From: Candidatus Moraniibacteriota bacterium
Lineage (GTDB): Bacteria > Patescibacteriota > Minisyncoccia > Moranbacterales > UBA1568
Assembly (NCBI GenBank): GCA_023261645.1
Contig: JAHFOO010000002.1
Coordinates: 63,189-109,285 of the forward strand
Length of the DNA: 46,097 bases
Direction of reading: 5' to 3'
Shown one piece after another: positions 23,214-31,974 of the stretch. The translations under genes and the position numbers were made by a program. The notes beneath the pieces are model-generated. The model searched no databases. It had not been told where the DNA came from and was given only the letters and a program-made list of their open reading frames with translations. Each line of letters opens with the position of its first letter. Positions within the stretch are counted from its first letter, which is position 1.

Positions 23214-24041
23214 ATGGAATTATCGCATAACAAACGTGATCAACGGGCACTCATCATCGGATTTGTACTTATTCTTTCTGTCAGCATCTATTTCATCGGA
23301 AAAAGTTTTTTTTGGACACATCCAAATTCTCCTGAATCATCGACCGCACCGACGCTCGATAAAGAACAATCATCTGTTCCTCTCATAACACCGGCCGTAC
23401 TGCTACAGAAGCTACAGAGTGACGACAAGATAATCATCATCGATGTCCGGACAGCAGTCGATTTCGAAAGCGGACACATCGTTCACTCCATTTCTCTTCC
23501 GATAGGATCGCTCCAGAATTTCTCTCCCGACAAAGACACGTCTATTGTTATCGTATTTTCTGAGGCAGACTTGCAGACGTTTGAAACAGCCAAAAATATT
23601 CTGGCACAGAAATCCTTCCCTTATTTTTTCCTTCAGGGTGGTTTCGATGGATGGCAAAATATGAACGCTCCGATATTCTCTCTCGGCGACCCTGCCTCTT
23701 TCGCTGATCAATCGAAAATAACGTACATCGGACTGGAATCGTTCAAAAAACTGCTCAGTGAAAAAGGGCTATCTCTTTTCATCTTGGATGTTCAGACTGA
23801 GGAAGATTATGACAAAGTACACATCGTAGGTGCTACGAATATCCCTCTTGATCAGCTCGAAAAACGCTCCGGTGAAATCCCTGCCGGCAAACAAATAATC
23901 GTGTACGGCGAGAATGATAGTATCTCTTTCCGTGGCGGAGTCCACCTCTCTGATCTTGGTATTTTCACCGCAGAAACATTGAGCGGAAACAAGTATCTTT
24001 CATCCGATTCCGGTCTTCCTTTCGAATCCGGGAAGAAATAA
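23214..24041 (+). CDS. Membrane-anchored tandem rhodanese-like protein without catalytic cysteines
   Basis: The 275-residue product has an N-terminal membrane anchor (about 11-30), a polar linker and two rhodanese folds: about 57-153 (IIIIDVRTAVDFESGHIVHS ... FFLQGGFDGW) and about 172-270 (LFILDVQTEEDYDKVHIVGA). The position of the sulfur-carrying Cys is Ser116 in IVIVFSEAD in the first fold and Gly232 in IIVYGENDS in the second. Neither can form a persulfide in the usual way. It is more likely a binding or scaffold protein outside the membrane. It is the last gene of the priA-def-fmt operon, 10 nt after fmt, and ends at a terminator shared with groES. Confidence 0.85.
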   Translation: MELSHNKRDQRALIIGFVLILSVSIYFIGKSFFWTHPNSPESSTAPTLDKEQSSVPLITPAVLLQKLQSDDKIIIIDVRTAVDFESGHIVHSISLPIGSLQNFSPDKDTSIVIVFSEADLQTFETAKNILAQKSFPYFFLQGGFDGWQNMNAPIFSLGDPASFADQSKITYIGLESFKKLLSEKGLSLFILDVQTEEDYDKVHIVGATNIPLDQLEKRSGEIPAGKQIIVYGENDSISFRGGVHLSDLGIFTAETLSGNKYLSSDSGLPFESGKK

Positions 24042-24045
24042 ATAA

Positions 24046-24080
24046 AAAAAGTGTCGAAACAATTCGAACGCTTTTTTTTC
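24046..24080. terminator. Bidirectional terminator between rhodanese-like gene and groES
   Basis: AGTGTCGAA and TTCGAACGCT form an imperfect stem flanked by AAAAAAA on the left and TTTTTTTT on the right. Confidence 0.8.
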
Positions 24081-24099
24081 TTCTTGTAACCGATTTGGT

Positions 24100-24375
24100 T
24101 TACCCTATCACTGCCAAGACATCTTTATAATTTGAAATGAGATATTCCTCACCGTCTATCTTGACTTCTTCGCCTCCATAACGTCTAAAAACGACCTTCT
24201 GACCGGCTTTTACCTTGATCTTGTCACTTTCCCCTATGGCTACGACTTTGCCCAACTGCGAGCGCTCCTGACTGGCTGTTTCAGGGAGGTAGATACCGGC
24301 AGCAGTCTTCTGTTCCGGCTTCTCCGGATGAATGAGTATATTTTCACCGAGCGGTCTGACATTCGTCTTTTTCAT
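24100..24375 (-). CDS. groES: Co-chaperonin GroES
   Basis: The lid of the GroEL folding chamber. The 91 residues show the family start VRPLGENILIHPE, the mobile loop KTAAGIYLPETASQER (23-38), and VAIGESDKIKVKAGQKVVF ... DGEEYLISNYKDVLAVIG. Length and motifs are normal. groEL is not next to it; the gene is alone between convergent and co-oriented neighbours, with its own promoter. An inverted repeat over the -35 box suggests repressor control, and it does not match the CIRCE element bound by HrcA. Confidence 0.95.
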   Translation of the reverse strand: MKKTNVRPLGENILIHPEKPEQKTAAGIYLPETASQERSQLGKVVAIGESDKIKVKAGQKVVFRRYGGEEVKIDGEEYLISNYKDVLAVIG

Positions 24376-24410
24376 AAGTATTTCACATTCACTGATTAAA
24401 CGGTGTATCC

Positions 24411-24439
24411 ATTATAGAAACTAATGGTATGAGAGTCAA
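24411..24439 (-). promoter_or_regulatory. groES promoter
   Basis: On the minus strand TTGACT, 17 nt, then a perfect TATAAT. The leader is about 29 nt. Confidence 0.82.
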
Positions 24440-24449
24440 TCAACTCTCA
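24430..24449. promoter_or_regulatory. Candidate operator over the groES -35 box
   Basis: TGAGAGT-N6-ACTCTCA is a perfect 7-bp inverted repeat that covers the -35 element. It differs from CIRCE (TTAGCACTC-N9-GAGTGCTAA) apart from a shared ACTC/GAGT core. Confidence 0.5.
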
Positions 24450-24576
24450 ACTGTCATCTATACTGTTATGTATCCTCTCTGTGTTCAAAGGAATTTTTCA
24501 GCACCCACTCTACTTGTTTGAAGAAAGGCTTTTGGTTCGAAAAAAGAGCTTCTCCGCCGTCGATAATGAAAAATAG

Positions 24577-25914
24577 CTATTTCTCTTTCAAAATCTCCAG
24601 AGCCTTATCAAGTTGCGGATCACGTTTGTTGTTCACATCATCACTTGAGAGGCCGACTTCGACATCAGGGGCGATGCCGACGTTGTTGATCTGATGACCG
24701 GCCGGAGTGAGCCAGTGTGCGACGGTGATTTTCACTGCAGTATCTTTGTTCATAGGGATAAGTTCCTGTACGGAACCTTTTCCAAAGGATTTCTTGCCGA
24801 CTAGTGTGACATTGTCACGATTATCTTTGAGTGCACCGGCGAGAATCTCAGATGCACTGGCACTTCCTTCATTGATAAGCACTACCGTCCGCACACCGCT
24901 CAGCACATCCCCACCGCGGGACTTGAGTTCTTTGCGTTCTCCTTTGCTATCTTCTTCCATAACGACAATTTTTTCGACAGGAAGCATAAGACTTGCCATA
25001 TCGATAGATGTCTCCAGAAACCCGCCCGGATTGTTGCGCAAATCAATGATGAGTCCGGTTGGTTTCTTGTCGAGTGCCTGATTGACTGCCGTTTGAAATT
25101 CTTCTTTTGTATCATCACCGAAACGGTTCACTCGAATATAAGCTATACCATTTTCTTTCATTTCGAATCGGACGCTTTTCACGAGAATCGTATCGCGTTT
25201 CACGGTAATCGTCCGATATTCTTCTTCTCCATTGCGGAAAACAGTCAGTGTCACTTCTGTACCTTTCGCACCGCGAATCTTGCCGACTGCTTCTTCAAGC
25301 GTCATATTGGTTGTCGTCTCATCTCCGATTTTTACGATTTTATCTCCAGCCATCAATCCGGCTTTTTCCGCAGGCATCCCTTCAAGCGGGGCAATGATGG
25401 TAAGAATCTCATTCTTTATCCCCATTTCGGCACCGATACCTTCAAATGTTCCGGAAATATCCTCTTCGAACGCTTGATTCTCTTTGGGATCGAAAAAAGT
25501 CGTATATGGATCACCTGTCGCAGCGAGCATCCCCTTGATGGCACCATAAAAGAGCGTATGGGCGTCAAGTTTCGCACTATCGACATATTTATTCTGAAGA
25601 ACACCCCATACTTTCCAAAACAAAGAGAAATCGATGGTTTTGTCCTGACTATCCTTGTTGATGATGACGGCATCATTCGGAGAAAGAACATCATTTGATG
25701 CAGTATTCAGTGCCGAGAGACGATGATTCCCGTCTTCATATCCGAGATAAAACGCTCCTCCAATAAGGAAAAGTACGAAGAAGAAAACAAGCGCTTTCTT
25801 GAAGATCTTCTGTCCACGCTCATATTGCAGAGTTTTCTCGTTCTGATTTGTATCTCCCTCCGGAAGAGTCGTGTCAGTTGGTTCCAAGGGTGATACGGGT
25901 GAAAATTCTTCCAT
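24577..25914 (-). CDS. S41-family C-terminal processing protease
   Basis: A 445-residue membrane-anchored serine protease (helix about 40-60, N-terminal tail inside). A PDZ domain occupies about 155-235 (GIGAEMGIKNEILTIIAPLE onward). The S41 core contains LIIDLRNNPGG, the nucleophile Ser in NEGSASASEILAGAL and the general-base Lys in GKKSFGKGSVQ, the Ser/Lys dyad of CtpA/Prc. These enzymes trim or degrade envelope proteins and often control peptidoglycan hydrolases. In Gram-positive genomes ctpA often lies near ftsEX; here it ends the minus-strand polysaccharide operon, 23 nt after the GT2 gene. No strong terminator follows. Confidence 0.93.
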   Translation of the reverse strand: MEEFSPVSPLEPTDTTLPEGDTNQNEKTLQYERGQKIFKKALVFFFVLFLIGGAFYLGYEDGNHRLSALNTASNDVLSPNDAVIINKDSQDKTIDFSLFWKVWGVLQNKYVDSAKLDAHTLFYGAIKGMLAATGDPYTTFFDPKENQAFEEDISGTFEGIGAEMGIKNEILTIIAPLEGMPAEKAGLMAGDKIVKIGDETTTNMTLEEAVGKIRGAKGTEVTLTVFRNGEEEYRTITVKRDTILVKSVRFEMKENGIAYIRVNRFGDDTKEEFQTAVNQALDKKPTGLIIDLRNNPGGFLETSIDMASLMLPVEKIVVMEEDSKGERKELKSRGGDVLSGVRTVVLINEGSASASEILAGALKDNRDNVTLVGKKSFGKGSVQELIPMNKDTAVKITVAHWLTPAGHQINNVGIAPDVEVGLSSDDVNNKRDPQLDKALEILKEK

Positions 25915-25937
25915 ATTTTTTCTATTATATGCTTTAG

Positions 25938-26762
25938 TTATTCATAATGTGGTAACATTTTCCCTCGATATTTCCAAAAATATCGTAGAGCACTCTTGAT
26001 ATGATACCAGGTTAATTTGTTGAAGAGAAGCGATCTGAGGAATCCTCCTCGTGCACTGCCTTTGGCATGGTAGTGATAAACGAAAGCCTCCGGATAATAG
26101 ACCACTTGATAGTCATTTTCCCAGAAACGACGGCACCAATCGACGTCCTCCATATACATAAAAAACTGATCATCCATAGCTCCGACTTTTTGGACAGCTT
26201 CACGAGTGACGAGCATCGCCGAACCGATGACCCAATCCACACTTTTCGGAACAGCGTGATCGTATCCTTTCATCATAAACCAGTCCAGATGCTTCTTGGC
26301 GAAAGAAAATCGTGCGAGCCACGTCCGTCGATAGAGGATGGTCTGTGGACGATAAAAACGATAGCAACTCTGCTGAAGTGTCCCGTTGAAATTCAATTGT
26401 TTCGGAGCGAGCAGTCCGATGGTCGGATGTTCCTTGATATAATGAAGCATCTTCGGCAGAGCATCCTCAGTCAGAATGATGTCGCTATTGATGAGAAAAA
26501 TATACTTCCCACACGCTTCTTTGAGAGACGTATTTACCAACGTTTTGAAACCGACATTCTTTTCAAATGGAAAAAAACGTACCTGTGGAAATTCTTCCCG
26601 CATCAACATCTCAGTATCCTCTTCTGTCGCGCTATCAGTGACGAGAACTTCAAAACTGATGGAAGTGTCTTTCAAGTGCTCAAAGATAGACCCGAGACAG
26701 AGTTTGAGCAGCTCCGGACTCCTGTATCCGTTGATAGCGATAGTCAGCTCTACGGTATCCAT
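25938..26762 (-). CDS. GT2 glycosyltransferase (rhamnosyltransferase-like)
   Basis: The 274-residue cytoplasmic enzyme has LTIAINGYRSPELLKLCL at the start, VLVTDSATEEDT for nucleotide binding, the metal motif INSDIIL and the acceptor-side motif FFMYMEDVDWCRRFW. The last pattern is typical of WcaA/RfbN-like transferases that extend lipid-linked glycans. A basic, aromatic C-terminus (WYHIKSALRYFWKYR) probably rests on the membrane. Sugar and acceptor are unknown. It lies between the LCP gene (21 nt upstream) and the S41 protease gene. Confidence 0.9.
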   Translation of the reverse strand: MDTVELTIAINGYRSPELLKLCLGSIFEHLKDTSISFEVLVTDSATEEDTEMLMREEFPQVRFFPFEKNVGFKTLVNTSLKEACGKYIFLINSDIILTEDALPKMLHYIKEHPTIGLLAPKQLNFNGTLQQSCYRFYRPQTILYRRTWLARFSFAKKHLDWFMMKGYDHAVPKSVDWVIGSAMLVTREAVQKVGAMDDQFFMYMEDVDWCRRFWENDYQVVYYPEAFVYHYHAKGSARGGFLRSLLFNKLTWYHIKSALRYFWKYRGKMLPHYE

Positions 26763-26783
26763 AACAGCTCACTTTTACGGCAT

Positions 26784-27998
26784 TTATTGATTGAGCGAGT
26801 TCTGGAAAAGTTCGTGGATACGATCATAGTTATCACCGCGTGGCAAGAGAATATAACCGGACTCAGGCTTCTGTGCCGGTGCATAGAGCAGACCTTCCTC
26901 AGAATCCTCCAAGACTTTCTGATTTATTTTCACTTCACCCATCTTTTGGTACACATCGAACAGTCGTTTCATCTCCCACGCCTCCATATTCGTACTCACA
27001 TTGTTTCCCAAACTATCCAGAATGGTATTTATTTTCGAAAAATCCGTCAGCGTACCGAGAGAGAGGGCTTTGGTACGGATGAGATTGATGACATCCTGTT
27101 GGCGACGCGCGCGTGCGAAATCACTCGTGGCATCGCGAGAACGGACATAACAGAGAGCTTTATCACCATCGAGAGCATTGTCTCCGGCAGGCAATTTGAA
27201 ATCTCCACCACATTCCATTTCACTGATTGCAACAGTGGTCTTTTTTTCGAAACAGAGGTCATAGTGCCTGTAATACACCGATCCATTTCTTCTTGTGCCT
27301 TTCTTCACTTCGACATTGCCGGAAGGAACGGTATAACGGACGAGATCACAGCGAGCTGTCAATCCACGGAATTGTACGCCTTCTTCAAACGGTTGATCGA
27401 GATGCACCGTCACACCGCCGACAGCATTGACCAGATCCTTGAACCCTTGGAAATTGAGCGTGATGGCGTATGGGATATCCAGACCGGTCACCTCTCCGAC
27501 GATCGTCCGCATATCTTCGATACCGCCTTTATGAAGTGCTCGTTCTTCTCCGAGAGCATAGACGGCATTGATCTTTCTTTGTTCATTACGACCGGGAACA
27601 GTCACATACGTATCACGAGGAATTGAGATAAGAGAGACTCTGCTCGTATCAGTATCGTCTGTTTTCGGGTGTATGGAGAGAACCATAATGGTGTCAGCCA
27701 AAAGTCCTCCGCCTTCCACGCCTTCTCCACGCATACCGAGCAGAAGGATATTGACACGTCCGGCATCTTCTCCGGAAAGTTTCTTTTCTACGCCTGGAAG
27801 AGAATTCAGAAGACTACCAAAAATATTTGCATTCCCTTGGGATATTTTATTCAAAGTGAAACCGGTCTTCCAGACGAAAACTCCTCCCGCAAGAAGCAAG
27901 AGAACCAAGAAGAACAAGACGATACGCCACACACGATGCTTGCGAGGAATGACCGTTCTTTCTGCAACTCCGGTGTTATTTTTTTTGAAAAACATCAT
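26784..27998 (-). CDS. LytR-CpsA-Psr family glycopolymer attachment protein
   Basis: LCP proteins transfer lipid-linked glycans onto peptidoglycan or another surface acceptor. This one has a membrane helix at about residues 22-45 and the LCP core: ILLLGMRGEG, LADTIMVLSI, SLISIPRDTYV, INAVYALG and YVRSRDATSDFARARRQQ with the conserved Arg and Asp that hold the pyrophosphate. Between VHLDQPFEEG and AGDNALDGDKAL it carries an insertion of roughly 50 residues with three cysteines (TARCDLV, YDLCFE, EMECGG) that ordinary LCP domains lack. ATG at 27998 or 27995 is preferred over a TTG at 28007. It follows a GT4 gene and precedes a GT2 gene in the same operon. Confidence 0.92.
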   Translation of the reverse strand: MMFFKKNNTGVAERTVIPRKHRVWRIVLFFLVLLLLAGGVFVWKTGFTLNKISQGNANIFGSLLNSLPGVEKKLSGEDAGRVNILLLGMRGEGVEGGGLLADTIMVLSIHPKTDDTDTSRVSLISIPRDTYVTVPGRNEQRKINAVYALGEERALHKGGIEDMRTIVGEVTGLDIPYAITLNFQGFKDLVNAVGGVTVHLDQPFEEGVQFRGLTARCDLVRYTVPSGNVEVKKGTRRNGSVYYRHYDLCFEKKTTVAISEMECGGDFKLPAGDNALDGDKALCYVRSRDATSDFARARRQQDVINLIRTKALSLGTLTDFSKINTILDSLGNNVSTNMEAWEMKRLFDVYQKMGEVKINQKVLEDSEEGLLYAPAQKPESGYILLPRGDNYDRIHELFQNSLNQ

Positions 27999-28033
27999 AG
28001 ATACCAAAGATACTAATGAATTAAATTTTTTTC

Positions 28034-29194
28034 TTACCTTCTTTCTGACGCGGATAATTTTTTGTATGTATCAAAAAGAAAAAGAGCGCTCTTCTCCCAA
28101 GAAAAGAGTTTTATTCTCTCATTTCCGGCTGATCGCAGTTTTTCTCTCACTTCCTGATGAGTACAAAGAGTATACAACATTTCCTCGAAGTGAGCAATAC
28201 TCGTGGGGTCGAAATACACCGCTGCTTCACCGCCTATTTCCCGCAAGCTCGGGATATCAGATGAAGCTACGGGAACAGATTGACTCATCGCTTCCAAAAG
28301 CGGGATACCGAAACCTTCATACAGTGATGGAAATGCGAACACTTCCGCCAAACGTATCACTCCTGGCAGATCATCTTCATCGATGAATCCGGGGAAAAGA
28401 ACGCTTTCCCTCACTCCTCGCGAAACGATCATCTTCTCGATGTTTCTGTCCGTGTGATGAGCATTTTTATTACCGACAAGAACGAGGTTCATCTGGGGTA
28501 AACGTTTCTGCAAGAGAGCGAACGCATCGATGAGAAACGGGATATTCTTCCTCGGCTGAAGTGTTCCGACAGAAATGATGAAGTGTTCCGGCAACCCATA
28601 TTTATTTCTGAGAGCGTTTTCTTTCTCCGTATCCATTCTGTTCTTTTCCAGGAATTCTTCCCCGATTCCATTATGGATCACAACTATCTTTTCTTCCGGT
28701 ATTTTATAGTATTTGATGATCTCATCTTTGGTGAATTGTGATGGAGCGATGATCAGATCGGCCCTCCTCAGTGATCGCGGTATGAGAAGTGCCAGAAAGA
28801 ATCGATCAGACCAGCCGATCAATTCCGGGTAAGCACAGAACGACACATCGTGGATGTGCGTGATGATCTTCGTACGTCTCGGTGAGAAAAATGGCAGGAT
28901 ATACTGAGTATGGAAGATATCTACCTTGTTCTGAAAGAGATATCTCGGCAGAACAAAAAAATTCCATACAAAACGGTTTTGAGCGGAAAGGGAAATGATT
29001 TCAACGTTGTTTTGCCCGATACAGTCGAGACGAGCATAGAGCGATGCGATTTTCGTCGGCAGAGTCTCATCTGTCAGCAAGAGATAGCGATTGACAGTGT
29101 CAATTTTCAAAAGCTCCTTGGTCAAATGAAAGAAAACCGCCTCATCGCCGGTGCGTTTTTTCCCCAGAAGTCGGATATCTATTGCAAAAGTCAT
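28034..29194 (-). CDS. GT4-family glycosyltransferase
   Basis: The 386-residue GT-B enzyme is related to mannosyl- and glucosyltransferases. The N-terminal acceptor half has IDIRLLGKKRTGDEAVF, ITHIHDVSF and IAPSQFTKDEI. The donor half has ISVGTLQPRKNI, LVLVGNK and the nucleotide-sugar motif FPSLYEGFGIPLLEAMSQ. A 1-nt spacing to the polymerase/ligase gene upstream indicates tight coupling. Its paralogue at 30786 has the same architecture but is clearly different in sequence, so they probably add different sugars. Confidence 0.93.
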   Translation of the reverse strand: MTFAIDIRLLGKKRTGDEAVFFHLTKELLKIDTVNRYLLLTDETLPTKIASLYARLDCIGQNNVEIISLSAQNRFVWNFFVLPRYLFQNKVDIFHTQYILPFFSPRRTKIITHIHDVSFCAYPELIGWSDRFFLALLIPRSLRRADLIIAPSQFTKDEIIKYYKIPEEKIVVIHNGIGEEFLEKNRMDTEKENALRNKYGLPEHFIISVGTLQPRKNIPFLIDAFALLQKRLPQMNLVLVGNKNAHHTDRNIEKMIVSRGVRESVLFPGFIDEDDLPGVIRLAEVFAFPSLYEGFGIPLLEAMSQSVPVASSDIPSLREIGGEAAVYFDPTSIAHFEEMLYTLCTHQEVREKLRSAGNERIKLFSWEKSALFLFDTYKKLSASERR

Positions 29195-29195
29195 T

Positions 29196-30782
29196 TCAGT
29201 TATGTTTATCCTGATGTGTTATCGAAAAGAGTGCCATACAGAAAAAGAAAAATCCGAGGAAAAGGCCGGCGTTGAAAAGATTGAAAAGAGTGAGCGTGAC
29301 AAAAAGCGATGCGAATATGGTGGCGATCGGTGAATACTCTTTTATACTCTCATAGAGCCATCGCATACCGAGGCCAAACCAGAAAAATACAAACGCCACA
29401 AGTCCGGCGATCCCGGCACCGAGCCATATTTCCAGGAAAATATTGCTCGCATTGAGTCCTGCCCCTCGTTCATCCGTACCCAAAAGAGGAGAAATATTTC
29501 CGAATCCGACACCGGAAATCGGATGCTTTTTTAGAATATTCATCACTTTGGCATAAATATCGCTTCGAATATGGACATTCGGATCGTCGCGATACACCGT
29601 AGAAACAAATCTTCCAGCCGCTACTTCCGTCGAAACCTCCTCAAGGAGAATGTGTCGACAGTGGGAGAGAGACAGTTGATCCAGACTCTCGATTTTTTCG
29701 GGTAGGACAGGTAAAGAGGAATCCTGATCACAAGCGACGGTTATCTTTTGTTCGCCGGTCGCGGTACTCTTACTACGATCCAGCAGATCGAACGGACTCA
29801 GTCCGGAAAAATACACCAGGAAGAGTGCGAGAAGAAATGGTGTGAGAATGAGGAGCTTCGTCTGAAGCATCTCCATCAGCACGACTCGGTTCTTTTCGAT
29901 CAGCGCTCGCCATACTTCCTTTTGCCATGCGAAGATGAGCAGTACCGTCACAATACCGAAAAATGCAGCCAACCATGCACTTCGACTGACCGTGATGATC
30001 AATGCTACAAATCCGAAGAAGAGGAACACAGAAAAAAGAGATCGGAAGATACGCGAGAGGTTTTTCTCTGAGGCGATGAGTCCGCTGAGGAGGACGATGA
30101 CGCTTACGAGATACCCACCGAGCCAATCTGCTTCGGCAAATGTCGAATTGGGACGACCAGCCATCACCTCGAAACTTTCCGAACCATTCAGAAAAAGCAT
30201 ATTTTGTATGATGGCATAGAGAGCGACGACAAAAAAAGATGAGAAGACAAATGGAAGCAACATCTGTGCATCTTCATCGGTACGGACGAAAACTCGAGTG
30301 ATGAAATACAGAAGAACAAAAGAGAGCAAGATGACAGAGAGTTTCAGTGATGATGATGGATGTTCGCCGCTCATTATCGCCGACAAGAAAGCGCTCCCAC
30401 CAAAAACAAGAACGCTTATATCCCATCTGCTTAGTACGAATTTTTCTACAGGAAAACGTTTGAACGCGTATCTGATGATGAGTGCCGACGTAAGAAGTAT
30501 GAGAATGAACTGATACGGGCGAAGCGTGAGAGGGAGATTCCCTGGTGCAATGTTGATTATTTCATATGGCAACATCCCGACGAGGAGAAGGAATGTCCAA
30601 CCTGGACGATACAGTGCGAAGAGCAAACCGACAAAGGAGAAAAAAACAAAATTCACACTCTCGAGTGGCAATACCGACGTATGGGAAAGAATGATAAGAA
30701 TGATGCCCGCAAACACATTCGCAAAGATGAGCAACCATTTGTTGCTACTCCATCCGAAAGGCAGAGAAACCTGAGTAGTCAT
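29196..30782 (-). CDS. O-antigen ligase/polymerase-like (Wzy_C) membrane protein
   Basis: The 528-residue polytopic protein has about eleven or twelve hydrophobic helices. A large outer loop (about 335-410) contains DLLDRSKSTATGEQ, VACDQDS and a pair of cysteines. After it come HPISGVGFGNI and the C-terminal helices, as in WaaL/Wzy family members. The enzymes join lipid-linked glycans to an acceptor or polymerise repeat units outside the membrane. A second family member is encoded at 42162. It sits between two GT4 genes, with 3 nt to the upstream one. Confidence 0.88.
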   Translation of the reverse strand: MTTQVSLPFGWSSNKWLLIFANVFAGIILIILSHTSVLPLESVNFVFFSFVGLLFALYRPGWTFLLLVGMLPYEIINIAPGNLPLTLRPYQFILILLTSALIIRYAFKRFPVEKFVLSRWDISVLVFGGSAFLSAIMSGEHPSSSLKLSVILLSFVLLYFITRVFVRTDEDAQMLLPFVFSSFFVVALYAIIQNMLFLNGSESFEVMAGRPNSTFAEADWLGGYLVSVIVLLSGLIASEKNLSRIFRSLFSVFLFFGFVALIITVSRSAWLAAFFGIVTVLLIFAWQKEVWRALIEKNRVVLMEMLQTKLLILTPFLLALFLVYFSGLSPFDLLDRSKSTATGEQKITVACDQDSSLPVLPEKIESLDQLSLSHCRHILLEEVSTEVAAGRFVSTVYRDDPNVHIRSDIYAKVMNILKKHPISGVGFGNISPLLGTDERGAGLNASNIFLEIWLGAGIAGLVAFVFFWFGLGMRWLYESIKEYSPIATIFASLFVTLTLFNLFNAGLFLGFFFFCMALFSITHQDKHN

Positions 30783-30785
30783 ATG

Positions 30786-31967
30786 TTACTTCGTTATGAG
30801 GGCTGAAATTTTCTCTACGGTTTTCTCCCAGCTGAATAGCAATGTCTGTAAAGCACCCTGAGAGATGAGCGTTTTGCGTAGTACTTCATCGGAGATGAGA
30901 CACTTCATCTGATGTGACATCGTATCGACATCTTTCGGATCCGTATACAAAACAGCCTTGCCACCGACTTCGGGGAGCGATGATGTATCAGAAGAGAGCA
31001 CCGGCGTATGCATACACAACGCTTCGAGTACCGGAAGACCGAATCCTTCATACAGCGATGGGTAGACAAAGAAAAGCGATCCGGAATAGAGTGCCGGCAG
31101 ATCTTCATCCGGTACGAAATCCAAAAGTTTCACATCTTTCTCCAACTGCAGTGTCTGTATCAATCCTACCACATCGGTCGCCAATTTATTTTTCGTATCG
31201 AAAATTTTCCCGGAGATGACGAGGATCGGCATTTTTGTCTCAAGTGAAATCGAATGGCTTTTGATCATTTTCGCATACGCAAGGAGAAGCGTTCCGGTAT
31301 TTTTCCGGATTTCCAACCCTCCGCCATGATAGATGTAGCCTGGCATCAAATCATATTTTTTCAAAACCGCCGAAACCTTTTCTGGAGAAATCGTATTACG
31401 GAATTGCGGATTCACATCGAGGGGAACGACTGAAATTTTTTCTTGCGCGATATTGAGTTCATTCATCAGATCCTTTTTCGTGTTTTCCGATATGGTCACG
31501 ATACGGTCTGATAGGGCTATCCCCTGCTCTACTCTCTTCCAATAGATTCTCTGACGGGCATTCTTCTGATATTCAGGAAAAATATGCGGGATGATATCGT
31601 GCACCATCATTATGTGCCGTACTTTCTCCTGCTTCTTGTCATATCTCGATTGAAAGACGGTCGAACTCTGATAGAGGCTCAAAAATACATCGCACTCGTC
31701 TTTTTCCGCGAGAAAGGCCACGTGTCGTTCCCATAATATCTTTCGGAATATATCATCGCGTTTCCAGAACGGAAGAAAAGTACGGATATGAAAATTTTCT
31801 GGTAACGGAAAATCCAATTCCGGCTCCTCTTCGCAATACAAAAAAATCTCGTGTGTCTGCGTCAGATATCGAGGGTGAGAAATGAGTGTCCGCAAAACGT
31901 TCTCCGTCACCTGTCCAATTCCGGTTCCAGGCTTGCGCAAAAAAGAGACATTGATTCCGATTTTCAT
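30786..31967 (-). CDS. GT4-family glycosyltransferase
   Basis: The 393-residue GT-B transferase shows INVSFLRKPGTGIGQVTENV at the N-terminus, MVHDIIPHIFPEYQ, VTISENTKKDL, the donor-binding YHGGGLEIRKN and FVYPSLYEGFGLPVLEALCM, with SDTSSLPEVGG after it. Motifs are complete, so it should be active. Family relatives transfer mannose, rhamnose or glucose onto lipid-linked chains. The gene begins 7 nt after the HD-hydrolase gene that opens the operon. Confidence 0.93.
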   Translation of the reverse strand: MKIGINVSFLRKPGTGIGQVTENVLRTLISHPRYLTQTHEIFLYCEEEPELDFPLPENFHIRTFLPFWKRDDIFRKILWERHVAFLAEKDECDVFLSLYQSSTVFQSRYDKKQEKVRHIMMVHDIIPHIFPEYQKNARQRIYWKRVEQGIALSDRIVTISENTKKDLMNELNIAQEKISVVPLDVNPQFRNTISPEKVSAVLKKYDLMPGYIYHGGGLEIRKNTGTLLLAYAKMIKSHSISLETKMPILVISGKIFDTKNKLATDVVGLIQTLQLEKDVKLLDFVPDEDLPALYSGSLFFVYPSLYEGFGLPVLEALCMHTPVLSSDTSSLPEVGGKAVLYTDPKDVDTMSHQMKCLISDEVLRKTLISQGALQTLLFSWEKTVEKISALITK

Positions 31968-31974
31968 ATATCCA

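Noticed and set aside
24430-24449. CIRCE element at groES
   Set aside because: Arm sequence and spacer length (6, not 9) do not fit CIRCE.
26067-27626. A 519-codon open frame antisense to the GT2 and LCP genes
   Set aside because: Both sense genes have complete family motifs, and the antisense product shows no domain. It has no promoter or ribosome site, and its openness follows from the codon bias of the sense strand.
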